From Thermoanaerobacter thermocopriae JCM 7501 (GTDB lineage: Bacteria > Bacillota > Thermoanaerobacteria > Thermoanaerobacterales > Thermoanaerobacteraceae): 52,320 nt of DNA. Shown one piece after another: positions 1 through 12,709 of this stretch. The stretch spans positions 1-52,320 of the forward strand of contig NZ_BAZY01000014.1 of assembly GCF_001310975.1 (NCBI RefSeq). The letters run 5' to 3'. Both the position numbers and the translations under genes were made by a program. Position 1 is the stretch's first letter; each line of letters begins with the position of its first letter. The notes under the pieces are model-generated. The model was not told the DNA's origin, did not search any database, and was given only the letters and a program-made list of their open reading frames with translations.

Positions 1-164
1 TTAAGAAAATTATTTCAAAAGGATTATCTCAAAAATAGTTTAATAAAAATAATCAGCGAAAGCAAAAAGTTTTATAAACTTATATAAACTTGATGATTTT
101 CTTTACATATTATATGATTATGATAGAAAAATTTACAAAATTTATTTTAATGGTGGTGAGTGAA

Positions 165-824
165 ATGCTCATAGCTATTGATCCAGGTCACGGAGGGAAA
201 GACCCGGGAGTAGTGGTTGGAAATTATAAAGAAAAAGATATAAATCTAGGTATTGCTTTAAAATTAAGGGAGATTTTATTGGACAAAAATATAAGCGTGG
301 TCATGACAAGAAATAAAGATGAAACTGTAGATTTGCAACAAAGGTGTAATATTGCTAATAAGAACAAAGCAGATTATTTTATTTCTATTCATTGTAATAG
401 CTTTACAGTTCCTTCCGCAAATGGTACGGAAACTTACGCGTATCCCAGAAGTTTAGCAGGACGAAATTTAGCCCAATATGTACAAAATGAAATAGTAGAA
501 ATGTTAAAAACAACAAATAGAGGAGTAAAATATGAAAGTTTTTATGTACTGAAGCGTACTGTAATGCCTGCGATACTAGTTGAAACAGCTTTTATGTCGA
601 ATCCACAAAATTTAGATTTGCTTTTACAAAAACCTGAAGTTTTTGCTGAAGCAATTGCAGTTGGTTTAATGAAATTATTGCAAGGTACAGATTACAAACA
701 AGTAGATGATATTGAAAAATTGCAGATGAAAGGAATTATAAATAAACATTATGACCCTAAAAGTTTTGTCACATGGGGTGAATTTGCTTCTGTTATAATA
801 AAAATATTGGAGGGAACAAAATGA
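165..824 (+). CDS. N-acetylmuramoyl-L-alanine amidase (Amidase_3), endolysin-like
   Basis: A zinc amidase that would cleave the MurNAc-L-Ala bond of peptidoglycan. The 219-residue product begins with IDPGHGGKDPG, carrying the first zinc His. It continues with a Glu in the YKEKDINL stretch, SIHCNSF with a second zinc His, and LVETAFMSNP with the catalytic Glu. The last ~45 residues (LQMKGIINKHYDPKSFVTW) resemble the short C-terminal module of clostridial phage endolysins. I chose the ATG at 165 because GGTGGTGAG precedes it and the conserved fold starts at once; an in-frame ATG at 90 would add an unlikely 25-residue leader. There is no signal peptide, which fits holin-dependent release. It overlaps the downstream holin gene by 4 bases. 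A host cell-wall amidase is the alternative. Confidence 0.85.
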   Translation: MLIAIDPGHGGKDPGVVVGNYKEKDINLGIALKLREILLDKNISVVMTRNKDETVDLQQRCNIANKNKADYFISIHCNSFTVPSANGTETYAYPRSLAGRNLAQYVQNEIVEMLKTTNRGVKYESFYVLKRTVMPAILVETAFMSNPQNLDLLLQKPEVFAEAIAVGLMKLLQGTDYKQVDDIEKLQMKGIINKHYDPKSFVTWGEFASVIIKILEGTK

Positions 825-1159
825 GAGATTTGATTATGACAATTTTGACTGCTGGTGTTCAACTTGTTATAATGGTCGTGCTTGGATATTTGATCGATTA
901 TTTAAATACTAAAATTGGCATGGAAAAAATAAAAAGATATTACGAAATTGCAAAAACTTTTGTGCAAGCAGTAGAACAACAAGTAGGGCCTGGCAAAGGA
1001 CCAGATAAGAAAGCAGAAGTTTTTAATTTATTAAAGAAAGTGATTGGCAATAAGTTGACAGATGAAGAAATAGATAAATTAATAGAAGCGGCAGTTTTTG
1101 AAATGAATTATATATTGAAATTAAAAGGTCTAGAAAGGCGGGCTGCGGAGAATCAGTAA
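821..1159 (+). CDS. Phage holin, LLH-type
   Basis: A 112-residue protein with one N-terminal membrane segment (about residues 5-27), then a charged, helical cytoplasmic part with AKTFVQAVEQQVGPGKG and KKAEVFNLLKKVIG. This layout matches the LLH-family phage holins, which permeabilise the membrane so that an amidase reaches the wall. Its ATG overlaps the amidase stop, so the two are translationally coupled. No other phage structural gene is visible to the right, so the pair may be the edge of a prophage lying left of the window or a domesticated lysis cassette. Confidence 0.75.
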   Translation: MRDLIMTILTAGVQLVIMVVLGYLIDYLNTKIGMEKIKRYYEIAKTFVQAVEQQVGPGKGPDKKAEVFNLLKKVIGNKLTDEEIDKLIEAAVFEMNYILKLKGLERRAAENQ

Positions 1160-1190
1160 AAGCGTTCCATTAGGAGTGCTTTTATTTTTA
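1158..1190 (+). terminator. Rho-independent terminator after the holin gene
   Basis: An 11-bp stem with two G-T pairs (AAAAGCGTTCC / GGAGTGCTTTT) around an ATTA loop is followed by TATTTTTA. It starts inside the holin stop codon and closes the amidase-holin unit. Confidence 0.8.
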
Positions 1191-1347
1191 TCACCTATTA
1201 CTAATCAAAATTGCAAGAATGCGATTTAAAAATTTCATTAATGTAAAAGATTACAAAAAGTATGTGTGTAAAAAAAGCGATATTATAATAAAAAGTTCGG
1301 AATAGAGATACATACTAAAAATTATTTTGCAGATTTTATTATTCAAA

Positions 1348-1376
1348 TTGCAACTCACTAAAATTTTTTGTATAAT
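1348..1376 (+). promoter_or_regulatory. SigmaA-type promoter for the DUF4914 gene
   Basis: TTGCAA at 1348-1353 and TATAAT at 1371-1376 are separated by 17 bases and lie 34 bases before the TTG start of the next gene. The rest of the 1191-1347 gap is AT-rich and shows nothing I recognise. Confidence 0.6.
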
Positions 1377-1409
1377 ATTCTTATACTTATTATTGTGAGG
1401 TGGTATAAG

Positions 1410-3311
1410 TTGGACTTTTCTCCCATTATTGAGAAGGAAACGATGGAAGCTATAAATAAAATGAGACTACCAAAAGAAATAGAGGAGATATTAAAAAAAT
1501 CTCATAAAATAACAATTCCAGAAAGTAGACAACATCTTCTTGAAATTTCTGTTGGAGGAAATAATGACTTTTTTGAAGTTTTTTATGATGTTCCAGGCAA
1601 AGGAAAAGTATTAGAAGCGACTGTGGCAAGGTGCAAAAATGGATTAGCAGTTAATTATCCTGAGCCTTATATGAGAAGAAGAGAGCCAGACTGTCTCGTC
1701 GTTGCCGATAATGGGGAGACAGATAAGCCAAGATTTATGGAAAGATATGGGTATGATTTTGGCGAGTTAAGACAGAAAACTTTGGAATGGTTAAAAGCTC
1801 AGAATCTAATTGTTATGCCTTTTATGTCCGGCGGTGAAGAATACGGTTATCCTTCGCTTTTATTGGCACCTGATAATGCTGGATTTTTTGCTACAGCTCT
1901 TGCAGATATCCAAGGATTTATACCTAAAAAGGAAATACCGGAAGGTTTTACTCCGAAAGCAATAGTATATTTAGCTCCTCCCTTTAGGCATACTCATTTT
2001 AATGGGAAGCAAGTGGTTGTGCACAACCGATTAGAAAATCTTCATGAACTTTTTTCGTATAACTTGTATCCTGGACCGAGTGCAAAAAAGGGAATATATG
2101 GAGTACTTTTAACAATGGGAGAAAAAGAAGGGTGGATTACTGCTCATGCTTCTGCAGTAAGAATAATTACTCCTTATGATAATATATTGACTATTATGCA
2201 TGAGGGTGCTAGCGGTGGCGGAAAAAGTGAAATGTTGGAACAGATTCATAGAGAACCGGATGGTTCTATAAAGGTAGGACGCAATTTAGTAACAGGGGAT
2301 GAAATATATGTAGAGTTGAAAGAGGCTTGTGAGTTGCAGCCTGTGACTGACGATATGGCCTTATGTCATCCCAAATTGCAGCAAGGCAAAAAGTTGGTTA
2401 TAAAAGATGCAGAAAAAGGTTGGTTTATACGTGTAGATCATATGAATGAGTATGGAACGGACCCTCATTTTGAAAAGTTATGTATCTATCCTAAAGAACC
2501 TCTAATCTTTTTAAATATAGATGGTGTACCTAAATCCACTTGTCTTATATGGGAACATGTTATGGATGCGCCTGGCAAACCTTGTCCCAATCCTCGTGTA
2601 ATTATGCCAAGAAGGTTTATGCCAAATGTAGTTGATGAAGCGGTAGAAGTGGATGTGAGGAGTTTTGGCGTGAGGACTCCCCCCTCTTCAAAAGAAAAAC
2701 CTTCCTACGGTATAATAGGCATGCTACACTTGCTGCCTCCTGCTCTTGCTTGGCTGTGGAGATTAGTTGCACCGAGAGGTCACGCTAATCCAAGTATAGT
2801 AGGAACCAGTGGACTGGAAAGCGAAGGTGTAGGCTCTTATTGGCCTTTTGCAACGGGTAAAAGAGTAATTCACGCTAATCTTTTATTGCAGCAGATTATA
2901 AATACACCGGGTACTCGATACATTCTCGTTCCAAACCAATATATAGGGGTGTGGAAAGTAGGATTTATGCCCGAATGGATAGCTCGTGAATATCTTGCAA
3001 GAAGAGGAAGCGTGAGATTCAGGCCAGACCAAATTACACCAGCGAGAAGTAGTCTCTTAGGTTATGCTTTAAATACATTAAAAATAAACGGAAGCTTTAT
3101 TCCTCGTGAATTACTGCAAGTGAACAAGCAGCCCGAAGTAGGGGATGAGGGATATGACAAAGGTGCAGAGATGCTAAATGAATTCTTTAAAAGAGAATTA
3201 AAGCAATTCTTAGTTCCTGAACTTGATCCTCTTGGTAAAAAGATTATTGAAACATGTTTAGAGGATGGAACTTTAGAGGATTATATAAGACTTTTAGGAG
3301 ATTATAGATAA
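1410..3311 (+). CDS. DUF4914 family protein, P-loop/PEPCK-like
   Basis: A 633-residue soluble protein of unknown function that I assign from memory to the DUF4914 family. Near residue 267 it has HEGASGGGKSEM, a Walker A-like loop of the kind in HPr kinase and ATP-dependent PEP carboxykinases, so nucleotide binding is likely; any kinase activity is inference. I chose TTG at 1410 because GTGAGGTGG precedes it and a good promoter lies upstream. A longer reading from 1368 would start inside the -10 region. It has its own promoter and terminator, so it is monocistronic. Length and frame are intact. Confidence 0.65.
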   Translation: MDFSPIIEKETMEAINKMRLPKEIEEILKKSHKITIPESRQHLLEISVGGNNDFFEVFYDVPGKGKVLEATVARCKNGLAVNYPEPYMRRREPDCLVVADNGETDKPRFMERYGYDFGELRQKTLEWLKAQNLIVMPFMSGGEEYGYPSLLLAPDNAGFFATALADIQGFIPKKEIPEGFTPKAIVYLAPPFRHTHFNGKQVVVHNRLENLHELFSYNLYPGPSAKKGIYGVLLTMGEKEGWITAHASAVRIITPYDNILTIMHEGASGGGKSEMLEQIHREPDGSIKVGRNLVTGDEIYVELKEACELQPVTDDMALCHPKLQQGKKLVIKDAEKGWFIRVDHMNEYGTDPHFEKLCIYPKEPLIFLNIDGVPKSTCLIWEHVMDAPGKPCPNPRVIMPRRFMPNVVDEAVEVDVRSFGVRTPPSSKEKPSYGIIGMLHLLPPALAWLWRLVAPRGHANPSIVGTSGLESEGVGSYWPFATGKRVIHANLLLQQIINTPGTRYILVPNQYIGVWKVGFMPEWIAREYLARRGSVRFRPDQITPARSSLLGYALNTLKINGSFIPRELLQVNKQPEVGDEGYDKGAEMLNEFFKRELKQFLVPELDPLGKKIIETCLEDGTLEDYIRLLGDYR

Positions 3312-3314
3312 GTG

Positions 3315-3349
3315 AAAGAGCCTGTACTAAGTTGTATGGGCTCTTTTTT
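3315..3349 (+). terminator. Rho-independent terminator after the DUF4914 gene
   Basis: A 13-bp stem with two wobble pairs (AAAGAGCCTGTAC / GTATGGGCTCTTT) around TAAGTT runs into a T tract. Confidence 0.85.
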
Positions 3350-7236
<3,887 letters not shown>

Positions 7237-7238
<2 letters not shown>

Positions 7239-7275
7239 CGATTCCGGCGTATGCCCGGAATTGTTATTTTTTGTT
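7237..7275 (+). terminator. Rho-independent terminator after nifJ
   Basis: AACGATTCCGG / CCGGAATTGTT pair over 11 bp around CGTATGC, followed by ATTTTTTG. The converging DUF3787 gene on the other strand ends inside this hairpin. Confidence 0.85.
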
Positions 7276-7424
7276 TTCTTCTACCCATTCTTTTGCATTT
7301 ATTACTTCATTTTCACTTGGGATAGCACATTTGATTCTTCTTTTACATTTTGTATATTTGCCCAGGAAGCAGTCTTATGATTTTCTATTGGCACTTTGTG
7401 AGGTTTTTTTGGTTTTTTAGTCAT
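7264..7424 (-). CDS. Small spore-surface protein, DUF3787 type, one apparent frameshift
   Basis: Read on the minus strand from the ATG at 7424 (AAAGGAGTG before it), the product starts MTKKPKKPHKVPIENHKTAS and continues with WANIQNVKEESNV. If one G is restored near 7326 (GG read as G), it runs on as IPSENEVINAKEWVEENKK and stops at 7264, giving 53 residues. The IENHKTASWANI core and the INAKEWV tail are what I remember of the DUF3787 / CDIF630_02480 spore-surface family. As it stands the frame closes after 38 codons. It lies between nifJ and DUF1284, in a gap that would otherwise appear empty. The family name is from memory. Confidence 0.65.
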
Positions 7425-7579
7425 ACAATCACTCCTTTAAATGTATTATTTTCGATAATTGAAGAATTATGACTATTATTGTGATAAACTGAGGGATGTA
7501 AATTTCTTTTCTTTCTTAGGTTACAGTTCAAATTAGCAGTATAATTATTGTTGTAATCCTGGGATGAGGAGAGATTGAA

Positions 7580-7987
7580 ATGGAGATAAGAGGACATCAT
7601 TTTTTATGTATATTAGGTTTTAGAGGGCTTGGTTATGATGAAAAATTTGTTAAAAATATGGATGAAATTATTAGAAAATTGAATAATGAACATGATATGT
7701 TGATAAAAGCTGTGGATAGTGTGGATAACATTTGCAGCATGTGTCCAAACAATGTAAATGGAGAATGTACAGAGGAAGAGTATCCAGGAAGTGTAAAAGG
7801 AAAAGATAGGGCAGTTTTAGAAGTTTTAGATATAAGGCCAGGGGAGATATTGAGCTATAGGGAAGTCACAAATAGAATTAAAGAGAAAATGACTGAAGAA
7901 AAAATGGAAAAGATATGCAGTAACTGTCAATGGTTTAGTCTTGGGTATTGTTTGGAAGGGTTTAAAAAGTTAAAAGGCGGTGTGTGA
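7580..7987 (+). CDS. DUF1284 domain protein with paired cysteines
   Basis: A 135-residue protein starting MEIRGHHFLCILGFRG, the typical opening of DUF1284. Cysteines are grouped as CSMCPNNVNGEC and CSNCQWFSLGYC, suggesting a metal or iron-sulfur site. Function is unknown. A GAGGAGAG site precedes the ATG. The stop codon lies in the loop of the terminator hairpin, which is shared with the convergent ABC permease gene. Confidence 0.8.
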   Translation: MEIRGHHFLCILGFRGLGYDEKFVKNMDEIIRKLNNEHDMLIKAVDSVDNICSMCPNNVNGECTEEEYPGSVKGKDRAVLEVLDIRPGEILSYREVTNRIKEKMTEEKMEKICSNCQWFSLGYCLEGFKKLKGGV

Positions 7988-7996
7988 CCGCCTTTA
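7972..7996. terminator. Bidirectional terminator between DUF1284 and the ABC permease
   Basis: AAAGGCGG / CCGCCTTT around TGTGTGA with A and T runs on the two sides. It can serve the plus-strand DUF1284 gene and the minus-strand permease gene, whose stop codon it overlaps. Confidence 0.7.
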
Positions 7997-8853
7997 TAAG
8001 TCTCTTTGTGAAAAGCGCTTTGCACCGTAATAGAGGAGAAATACCACGTAGAAAAAGATGTATATGAACATGTAAATACTGGGTTGAGACATGCCCCCAA
8101 AGAGTCCTTGTGTCATAAAACTTATCCCACTACTTTGTGTCAAAAGCTCTGCAGTCATTTTTCTATATATGACATCTGTAGGAAGGATGAGACTTGTAAG
8201 TATCCCTGCATTTATAAGACTTTCTCCGCTTTTTAAGCCAAAGGCACCGACTTGACTTTGTTGCATTGCTGCGCCTATTTGTTCAAGCACACCTCCGACG
8301 AGGGCAATTCCATAAGCCATAATAGAGATTATTCCTGTGTTTACAGTCGAAAAAATTGAGCTGGAAGCTATTATAAGGGCTAAAAATACAATCGGTCCTA
8401 AGTCGAAGAAAAAAAGTCCTCTTAAAATATTGCTTGCTTCAAAGGTTATTTTAGACCCCATAAAGATGTTTAAACCTACTACAGACAAAAACATGATGGA
8501 GCTGTATATTACAATCATAGCGCCTAAGCCTATAAATTTTCCCAACACCAGTTCATATCTTTTTATAGGTTTCGATAAAACGGCGTATATGGTGCCATTT
8601 TCTATTTCTCCTGATATAGCATTTACTGATGTCAAAACTACAAGAAAAGCCACTATGAAATTTGCGAAAAATAGACCGGCAGACAAAATTTCTGATTGAA
8701 AGATGATGTCATATATAGAATCGTTGGGACGCTCAAATATTTTACTTAAGCCAAAAGCATATATGGAAAGGTAGAGGAGGGACAAAATAGAGACTAATAG
8801 AAAAGCCCGTTTTTTAGCATCTCTTTAAAGGTATATTTTATTATAGTTATCAC
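7994..8853 (-). CDS. ABC-2 type transporter permease, one apparent frameshift
   Basis: Membrane subunit of an exporter paired with the ATPase encoded just upstream. About six hydrophobic segments are visible (e.g. LFFANFIVAFLVVLTSV, FIGLGAMIVIYSSIMFLS), with the ABC2 hallmark INAISGEIENGTIYAVLSKPI (VNAISGEIENGT). The frame as read begins at 8785, but upstream codons from a GTG at 8853 encode VITIIKYTFKEMLKK and then shift: one A is missing from the run at 8810-8815. Restoring it gives 286 residues. The GTG overlaps the ATPase stop (GTGA), so the two are coupled. The likely substrate is unknown; the ECF sigma pair upstream suggests envelope or antimicrobial stress. Confidence 0.8.
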
Positions 8854-9751
8854 GACACCTCATCCTTTCCAATTAAGTTTATGAATAAGTCTTCCAATGA
8901 AGAAGTTTGAGTATTTAATTGATATAACTTGGCACCGGCTTCTATTACCATTTTAGCTATAACTGGTATTTTTTCTCTGTCTTCTACTTTAAAAGAGAGC
9001 TTACCTTCTTTAAATTGAAATTCTTTTGATAAGCGAGAAATTTTTTCAATCAACTCTGAAGTATAGTCTGATACAATCATTTCTACATGGGTGTGTTCTT
9101 TTAATAGCTCTTCCAGTTTTCCTTCGGCTATTATTCGGCCATGGTTTATTATGGCTACTTCATCGCATACCATTTCCACTTCACTTAAAAGGTGGCTGTT
9201 TAGAAAAACAGTTTTGCCTTGCGATTTTAATTCTTTTATGATTTCTCTTACGTCAATTCGCCCTACAGGGTCAAGAGCTGAGGTAGGTTCGTCTAAAAAT
9301 ACTATTTCGGGGTCATTTAAAAGGGCTATTGCAATGCCAATTCTCTGTTGCATTCCTTTGCTGTAATTTTTGATAAGTTTACTTTCATGACCTTTCAATT
9401 TTACCAATTCTAAAAGTTCATCAATTTTTTTGCCTGGATTTTTTATTTTATAAAGCTCAGCATGGAAGCTCAAAAGCTCTTTTCCTGTCATCCAGTCGTG
9501 GTATCTAAAATTTTCAGGTAAAATCCTACTTTTTCTCTGAATTCTACAGTACCTATGGGTTTCCCTAAAATCCAAGCAAAACCAGAGGTGGGGTGTAAAA
9601 GCCCCACCATTGTTTTTACAAAAGTGCTTTTTCCAGCACCATTTGGACCTAAGAATCCAAAAACTTGCCCCTTTTCTACAGAGAGAGTGACTTCTTTAAA
9701 TCCGCCTTTTCCATTAAACTGTTTTGTGAGATTTTGTGTTTCTAAAACCAT
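8850..9751 (-). CDS. ABC transporter ATP-binding protein, one apparent frameshift
   Basis: ATPase of the exporter encoded with the next permease. It shows Walker A GPNGAGKST, a Q-loop region, signature YSKGMQQRIGI, Walker B IVFLDEPTSALD and the H-loop LNSHLLSE. The reading frame breaks near 9520: four A's on the plus strand where five are needed, so KVGFLPENFRYHD is split. The restored protein is 300 residues, usual for ABC-2 ATPases with a short C-terminal extension. It is 69 bases downstream of the anti-sigma gene on the same strand, so it is probably in the same operon. Confidence 0.88.
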
Positions 9752-9820
9752 TTGATCACCTCATTGAGTTTGCGATTTGGATTAATGTATTTATATTTTG
9801 CTGTGTTATTAATTCATCAT

Positions 9821-10939
9821 TTATTGTTTGTTTGTCTGTAGATGGTTCATAGGTCCATAGATTGATAGACTATACATTACTCCGTTTTCATTCCATGCTA
9901 TAGATGCCATATTTGGAGAATATTTATTTGTTAGAATAATAGCTGTATTTCCTCTTATATTTATTTCTTTAACATTTGTAGATTCATCCATTGGTATAGG
10001 TAATGTCTCCTTCCAGTCAGTTACACTTGCAATTTGTTTTTTTAAATTGTCGGGCAAAAATGGGAGGTTAGCCAAGGCATCAATTACCTTATCTATATTT
10101 GCCCCTTCTGGTACTACAATCTCAGGAGTTTTATTTATGGTAAGATAAATACTTTTTTTGATATTTTCTGTATCATTATTATCCTTTTTTTCTTTTATAT
10201 CAATATTTATAGATGTGCCAACATTTATTGTAATAGGCTTATTGTTGAGCTCTTTAGGGAAAAGATGTGTGCCGCCAAATGTTTTAATTAATTCATTTAT
10301 TTTGTCAACATTAAGTTTAAACTCTAATCCATCACCCTTTGATACATATATATGGTTAATTTCAAAATTTTCGTCAGTTGGCAGCTTAAATTTATAATCT
10401 ACATCGGACTTTAGTTTGTCAATTTCATTTATTGAAACTTCATATCCTTCATAACTTCCAGACCTTAATATTTCACCATATTCTTTTAAGTCAATGTTCT
10501 TTATGTTTCTATTATAGAACTCATTTTGAATTTGTGTAATGTCATCAGGTGTAATAGTTATAATCTGCATTTTGTTAAGTCTCAATAAATTTAGAATTTT
10601 AGCCTCTGCATTTTTAAGGGGCGGGAAAAGCATTGAGGAAACTACAAATGCCACTACGACTAAGGCGGCAATAGCCTTTTTGTACTTTGTAAACATGGCA
10701 AACATTCCTCCTTTATTATTATTTTTACTCAATTTTTCATTTAGAGTAGCCCAAGCTTCATTTAAATCTATATTGCTTGCTTTTAAAGCTTTTGAAGTGA
10801 ATTCATTTATGGATTTTAGTTGTTCAAGTTTTTCTCTACATACATCGCAAGTTTTTAAATGTTCTTCTACATTTTTTGCAGTGATTTCATCCAGTTCACT
10901 GTCTAGATATGCTTGGAGTGTTCCTTCATCGTAGCACAT
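9821..10939 (-). CDS. Zinc-finger anti-sigma factor, membrane anchored
   Basis: A 372-residue partner of the ECF sigma factor encoded 2 bases upstream. The first 34 residues form a ZAS zinc finger (Cys2, His27, Cys31, Cys34; HLKTCDVC). A single membrane segment follows at about residues 89-107 (IAALVVVAFVVSSMLF). The rest is an extracellular domain of about 265 residues with no family I recognise, presumably the signal-sensing part. By analogy it holds the sigma factor inactive until a signal releases it. Confidence 0.85.
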   Translation of the reverse strand: MCYDEGTLQAYLDSELDEITAKNVEEHLKTCDVCREKLEQLKSINEFTSKALKASNIDLNEAWATLNEKLSKNNNKGGMFAMFTKYKKAIAALVVVAFVVSSMLFPPLKNAEAKILNLLRLNKMQIITITPDDITQIQNEFYNRNIKNIDLKEYGEILRSGSYEGYEVSINEIDKLKSDVDYKFKLPTDENFEINHIYVSKGDGLEFKLNVDKINELIKTFGGTHLFPKELNNKPITINVGTSINIDIKEKKDNNDTENIKKSIYLTINKTPEIVVPEGANIDKVIDALANLPFLPDNLKKQIASVTDWKETLPIPMDESTNVKEINIRGNTAIILTNKYSPNMASIAWNENGVMYSLSIYGPMNHLQTNKQ

Positions 10940-10941
10940 AC

Positions 10942-11442
10942 TTACACCTCCTTTTCATATAATTCTTTAAACTTTTTTTGTGCTCTTGCTATGGTTGTGC
11001 CGACGGAGGTTTTCTTAATTCCCAATGATATTGCTATTTCTTCGTAACTATATCCTGAATGTTTAAGTATTAGACACATCATATCTCTTTTACTCATTTT
11101 TAGGAGAACTTCTTTCACTTTAGCTCTTTCAAACCTTTTAATTGCTATTTCTTCAGGGTCTTCAAAAAATTCCTCTTGCGTGTTTTTAAAAACTTCCAGT
11201 TCTCTTGTTTTTGTGTTTTTTTCACTGCGGATATAATTTAAGGCATGATTTATTGCCACTTTGGATAACCAACCTCCTATATTTTCATTGTGACGGGGAG
11301 GATTTTTAAAATACTTTATAAAAACTTCTTGAGTAATGTCTTCCGCTTTGAATTCGTCTTTTATCATCCAAGAAATTTGATTTAAAACTTTTGGATAATA
11401 TTTTTCAAAGATATCTTTGAAACTTTCCTCTATTTTGAACAC
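10942..11442 (-). CDS. ECF-type RNA polymerase sigma factor
   Basis: A 166-residue sigma-70 family factor. Region 2 is visible as DIFEKYYPKVLNQISWMI and ITQEVFIKYFK, and region 4 as YSYEEIAISLGIKKTSVGTT with a helix-turn-helix. It lies directly upstream of a ZAS anti-sigma gene and an ABC-2 exporter, the usual autoregulated ECF layout. The start is uncertain: a GTG at 11442 lies inside the best ribosome site (GGGGAGGTG), so the true start may be slightly downstream at a rarer codon. Confidence 0.87.
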   Translation of the reverse strand: MFKIEESFKDIFEKYYPKVLNQISWMIKDEFKAEDITQEVFIKYFKNPPRHNENIGGWLSKVAINHALNYIRSEKNTKTRELEVFKNTQEEFFEDPEEIAIKRFERAKVKEVLLKMSKRDMMCLILKHSGYSYEEIAISLGIKKTSVGTTIARAQKKFKELYEKEV

Positions 11443-11460
11443 CTCCCCTATGTCTTTTCA

Positions 11461-11495
11461 CTAATAATAACACATCTAAAGCCAATTTTGTGACA
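11461..11495 (-). promoter_or_regulatory. Possible autoregulated ECF promoter
   Basis: On the minus strand TGTCACA (11495-11489) and TGTTATTATTA (11472-11462) are separated by 16 bases and lie about 20 bases before the sigma gene. The spacing fits an ECF promoter, but the specificity of this sigma factor is unknown. Confidence 0.3.
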
Positions 11496-11504
11496 AAAAC
11501 TTTT

Positions 11505-11569
11505 CAGACGAAGGGGACGGTTCCTCTTGTCTGAATTTTTCAGATGAAAAGAACCGTCCCCTTCGTCTG
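11505..11569. repeat. REP-like long palindrome
   Basis: Perfect 19-bp arms CAGACGAAGGGGACGGTTC (11505-11523) and its complement (11551-11569), with an imperfect inner stem of about 12 bp closed by TTTT. The GC-rich arms stand out from their AT-rich surroundings. Sequences with this GGGGACGGTTC core recur in many clostridial genomes, from memory, so this is probably one copy of a dispersed REP/MITE family. It lies between divergent genes. Confidence 0.65.
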
Positions 11570-11630
11570 GATTTTATTTTTTGTGGAAAGTGCTATATAA
11601 TTATATCGGTGTTTTTAAAAAGGTGCGGGG

Positions 11631-12581
11631 GTGTTAAATTTGGAGAGGATAAAGAGTTATTATCCTTATTTAGCAGGAATAGGAATGGCATCAATTTTTG
11701 GATTTTCTTTTATGTTTACCTCTATGGGGCTTGATGTAGCTTCTCCTATGGAGCTTATAGCCTATCGTTTTTTACTTGCAGCATTTATGATTACTCTTTT
11801 GTGGGTATTTGGAATTATTAAACTTAATTATAGAGGGAAAAATCTGTGGCCATTGTTTTTATTGTCTCTATCAGAGCCTGTTGTGTATTTTATATTTGAA
11901 ACATATGGTGTAAAATATACATCCTCTTCTCTTTCTGGTTTGATGATAGCTTTAATTCCTGTTGCTGTTACCGCTTTGGCGGCGGTATTTTTAAAGGAAA
12001 GGCCTTCTTTGTATCAGCTTTTCTTTATTCTTTTGTCTGTTACAGGAGTTGCTTTTATAATTTTTATGACAGGTGTTGAAAGCCGTAATACGTCAATTAT
12101 AGGTTTTGTATATCTTTTAGGAGCAGTCTTATCTGCAGCTTTTTACAGTATTTTAGCAAGAAAGTCTTCTTTAGAATTTTCACCTATTGAGATAACCTTT
12201 GTCATGATGTGGTTTGCCGCAATTTCTTTCAATTTTTTAAATTTAATTGATAGATTAGCAAAAGGCTATCCTATTTCTGACTATTTCAGGGATTTAACTG
12301 ATTACAGAGTACTTATTCCTGTGCTATATCTAGGTGTTTTATCTTCTGTTGTAGCGTATTTTTTAAACAATTACGCTCTTTCAAAATTGCCTGCATCTCA
12401 AGCTTCAGTTTTTGCAAATTTGACCACAGTAATTTCGGTAATAGCGGGGATCACCATAAGACGTGAAGCTTTTTATTGGTATCATATAATAGGAGCTATT
12501 ATGATATTGATAGGAGTATGGGGGACAAATTATTTTGGAAAAGTGTCTCAACCGATTATTTCTTCAGAAGAAACACACTGA
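11631..12581 (+). CDS. EamA/DMT family transporter
   Basis: A 316-residue integral membrane protein with about ten hydrophobic helices in two homologous halves (first half FGFSFMFTSMGLDVASP; second half starting near LLGAVLSAAFYSILARKS). This is the EamA drug/metabolite transporter fold. Substrate cannot be told. GTG at 11631 is preceded by AGGTG; a TTG three codons on is also possible. It stands alone, divergent from the sigma operon. Confidence 0.85.
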   Translation: MLNLERIKSYYPYLAGIGMASIFGFSFMFTSMGLDVASPMELIAYRFLLAAFMITLLWVFGIIKLNYRGKNLWPLFLLSLSEPVVYFIFETYGVKYTSSSLSGLMIALIPVAVTALAAVFLKERPSLYQLFFILLSVTGVAFIIFMTGVESRNTSIIGFVYLLGAVLSAAFYSILARKSSLEFSPIEITFVMMWFAAISFNFLNLIDRLAKGYPISDYFRDLTDYRVLIPVLYLGVLSSVVAYFLNNYALSKLPASQASVFANLTTVISVIAGITIRREAFYWYHIIGAIMILIGVWGTNYFGKVSQPIISSEETH

Positions 12582-12590
12582 AATTCTGTA

Positions 12591-12619
12591 TTTACATTAC
12601 ATAGAGAATGTGATATACT
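12591..12619 (+). promoter_or_regulatory. SigmaA-type promoter upstream of the methyltransferase gene
   Basis: TTTACA and TATACT are separated by 17 bases, with an inverted ACATT/AATGT pair inside the spacer. Transcription would start near 12626 and run through the hairpin at 12667 toward the methyltransferase gene. Confidence 0.45.
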
Positions 12620-12666
12620 TTTAACGTAACCTATACCATACGGGGGCATATATTAGTCCAAAAAGG

Positions 12667-12688
12667 ATGCGGTATAAAAATACCGCAT
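12667..12688 (+). other. Hairpin in the methyltransferase leader
   Basis: ATGCGGTA / TACCGCAT pair perfectly over 8 bp around six A/T bases, followed by TTATTATAG. It could be a weak terminator or attenuator between the promoter at 12591 and the genes downstream. Confidence 0.4.
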
Positions 12689-12709
12689 TTATTATAGAGG
12701 AGTGATTTT

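Noticed and set aside
1312..1318. SigmaG-type -10 box CATACTA before the DUF4914 gene
   Set aside because: No matching -35 element at 17-18 bases. A good sigmaA promoter lies closer to the gene.
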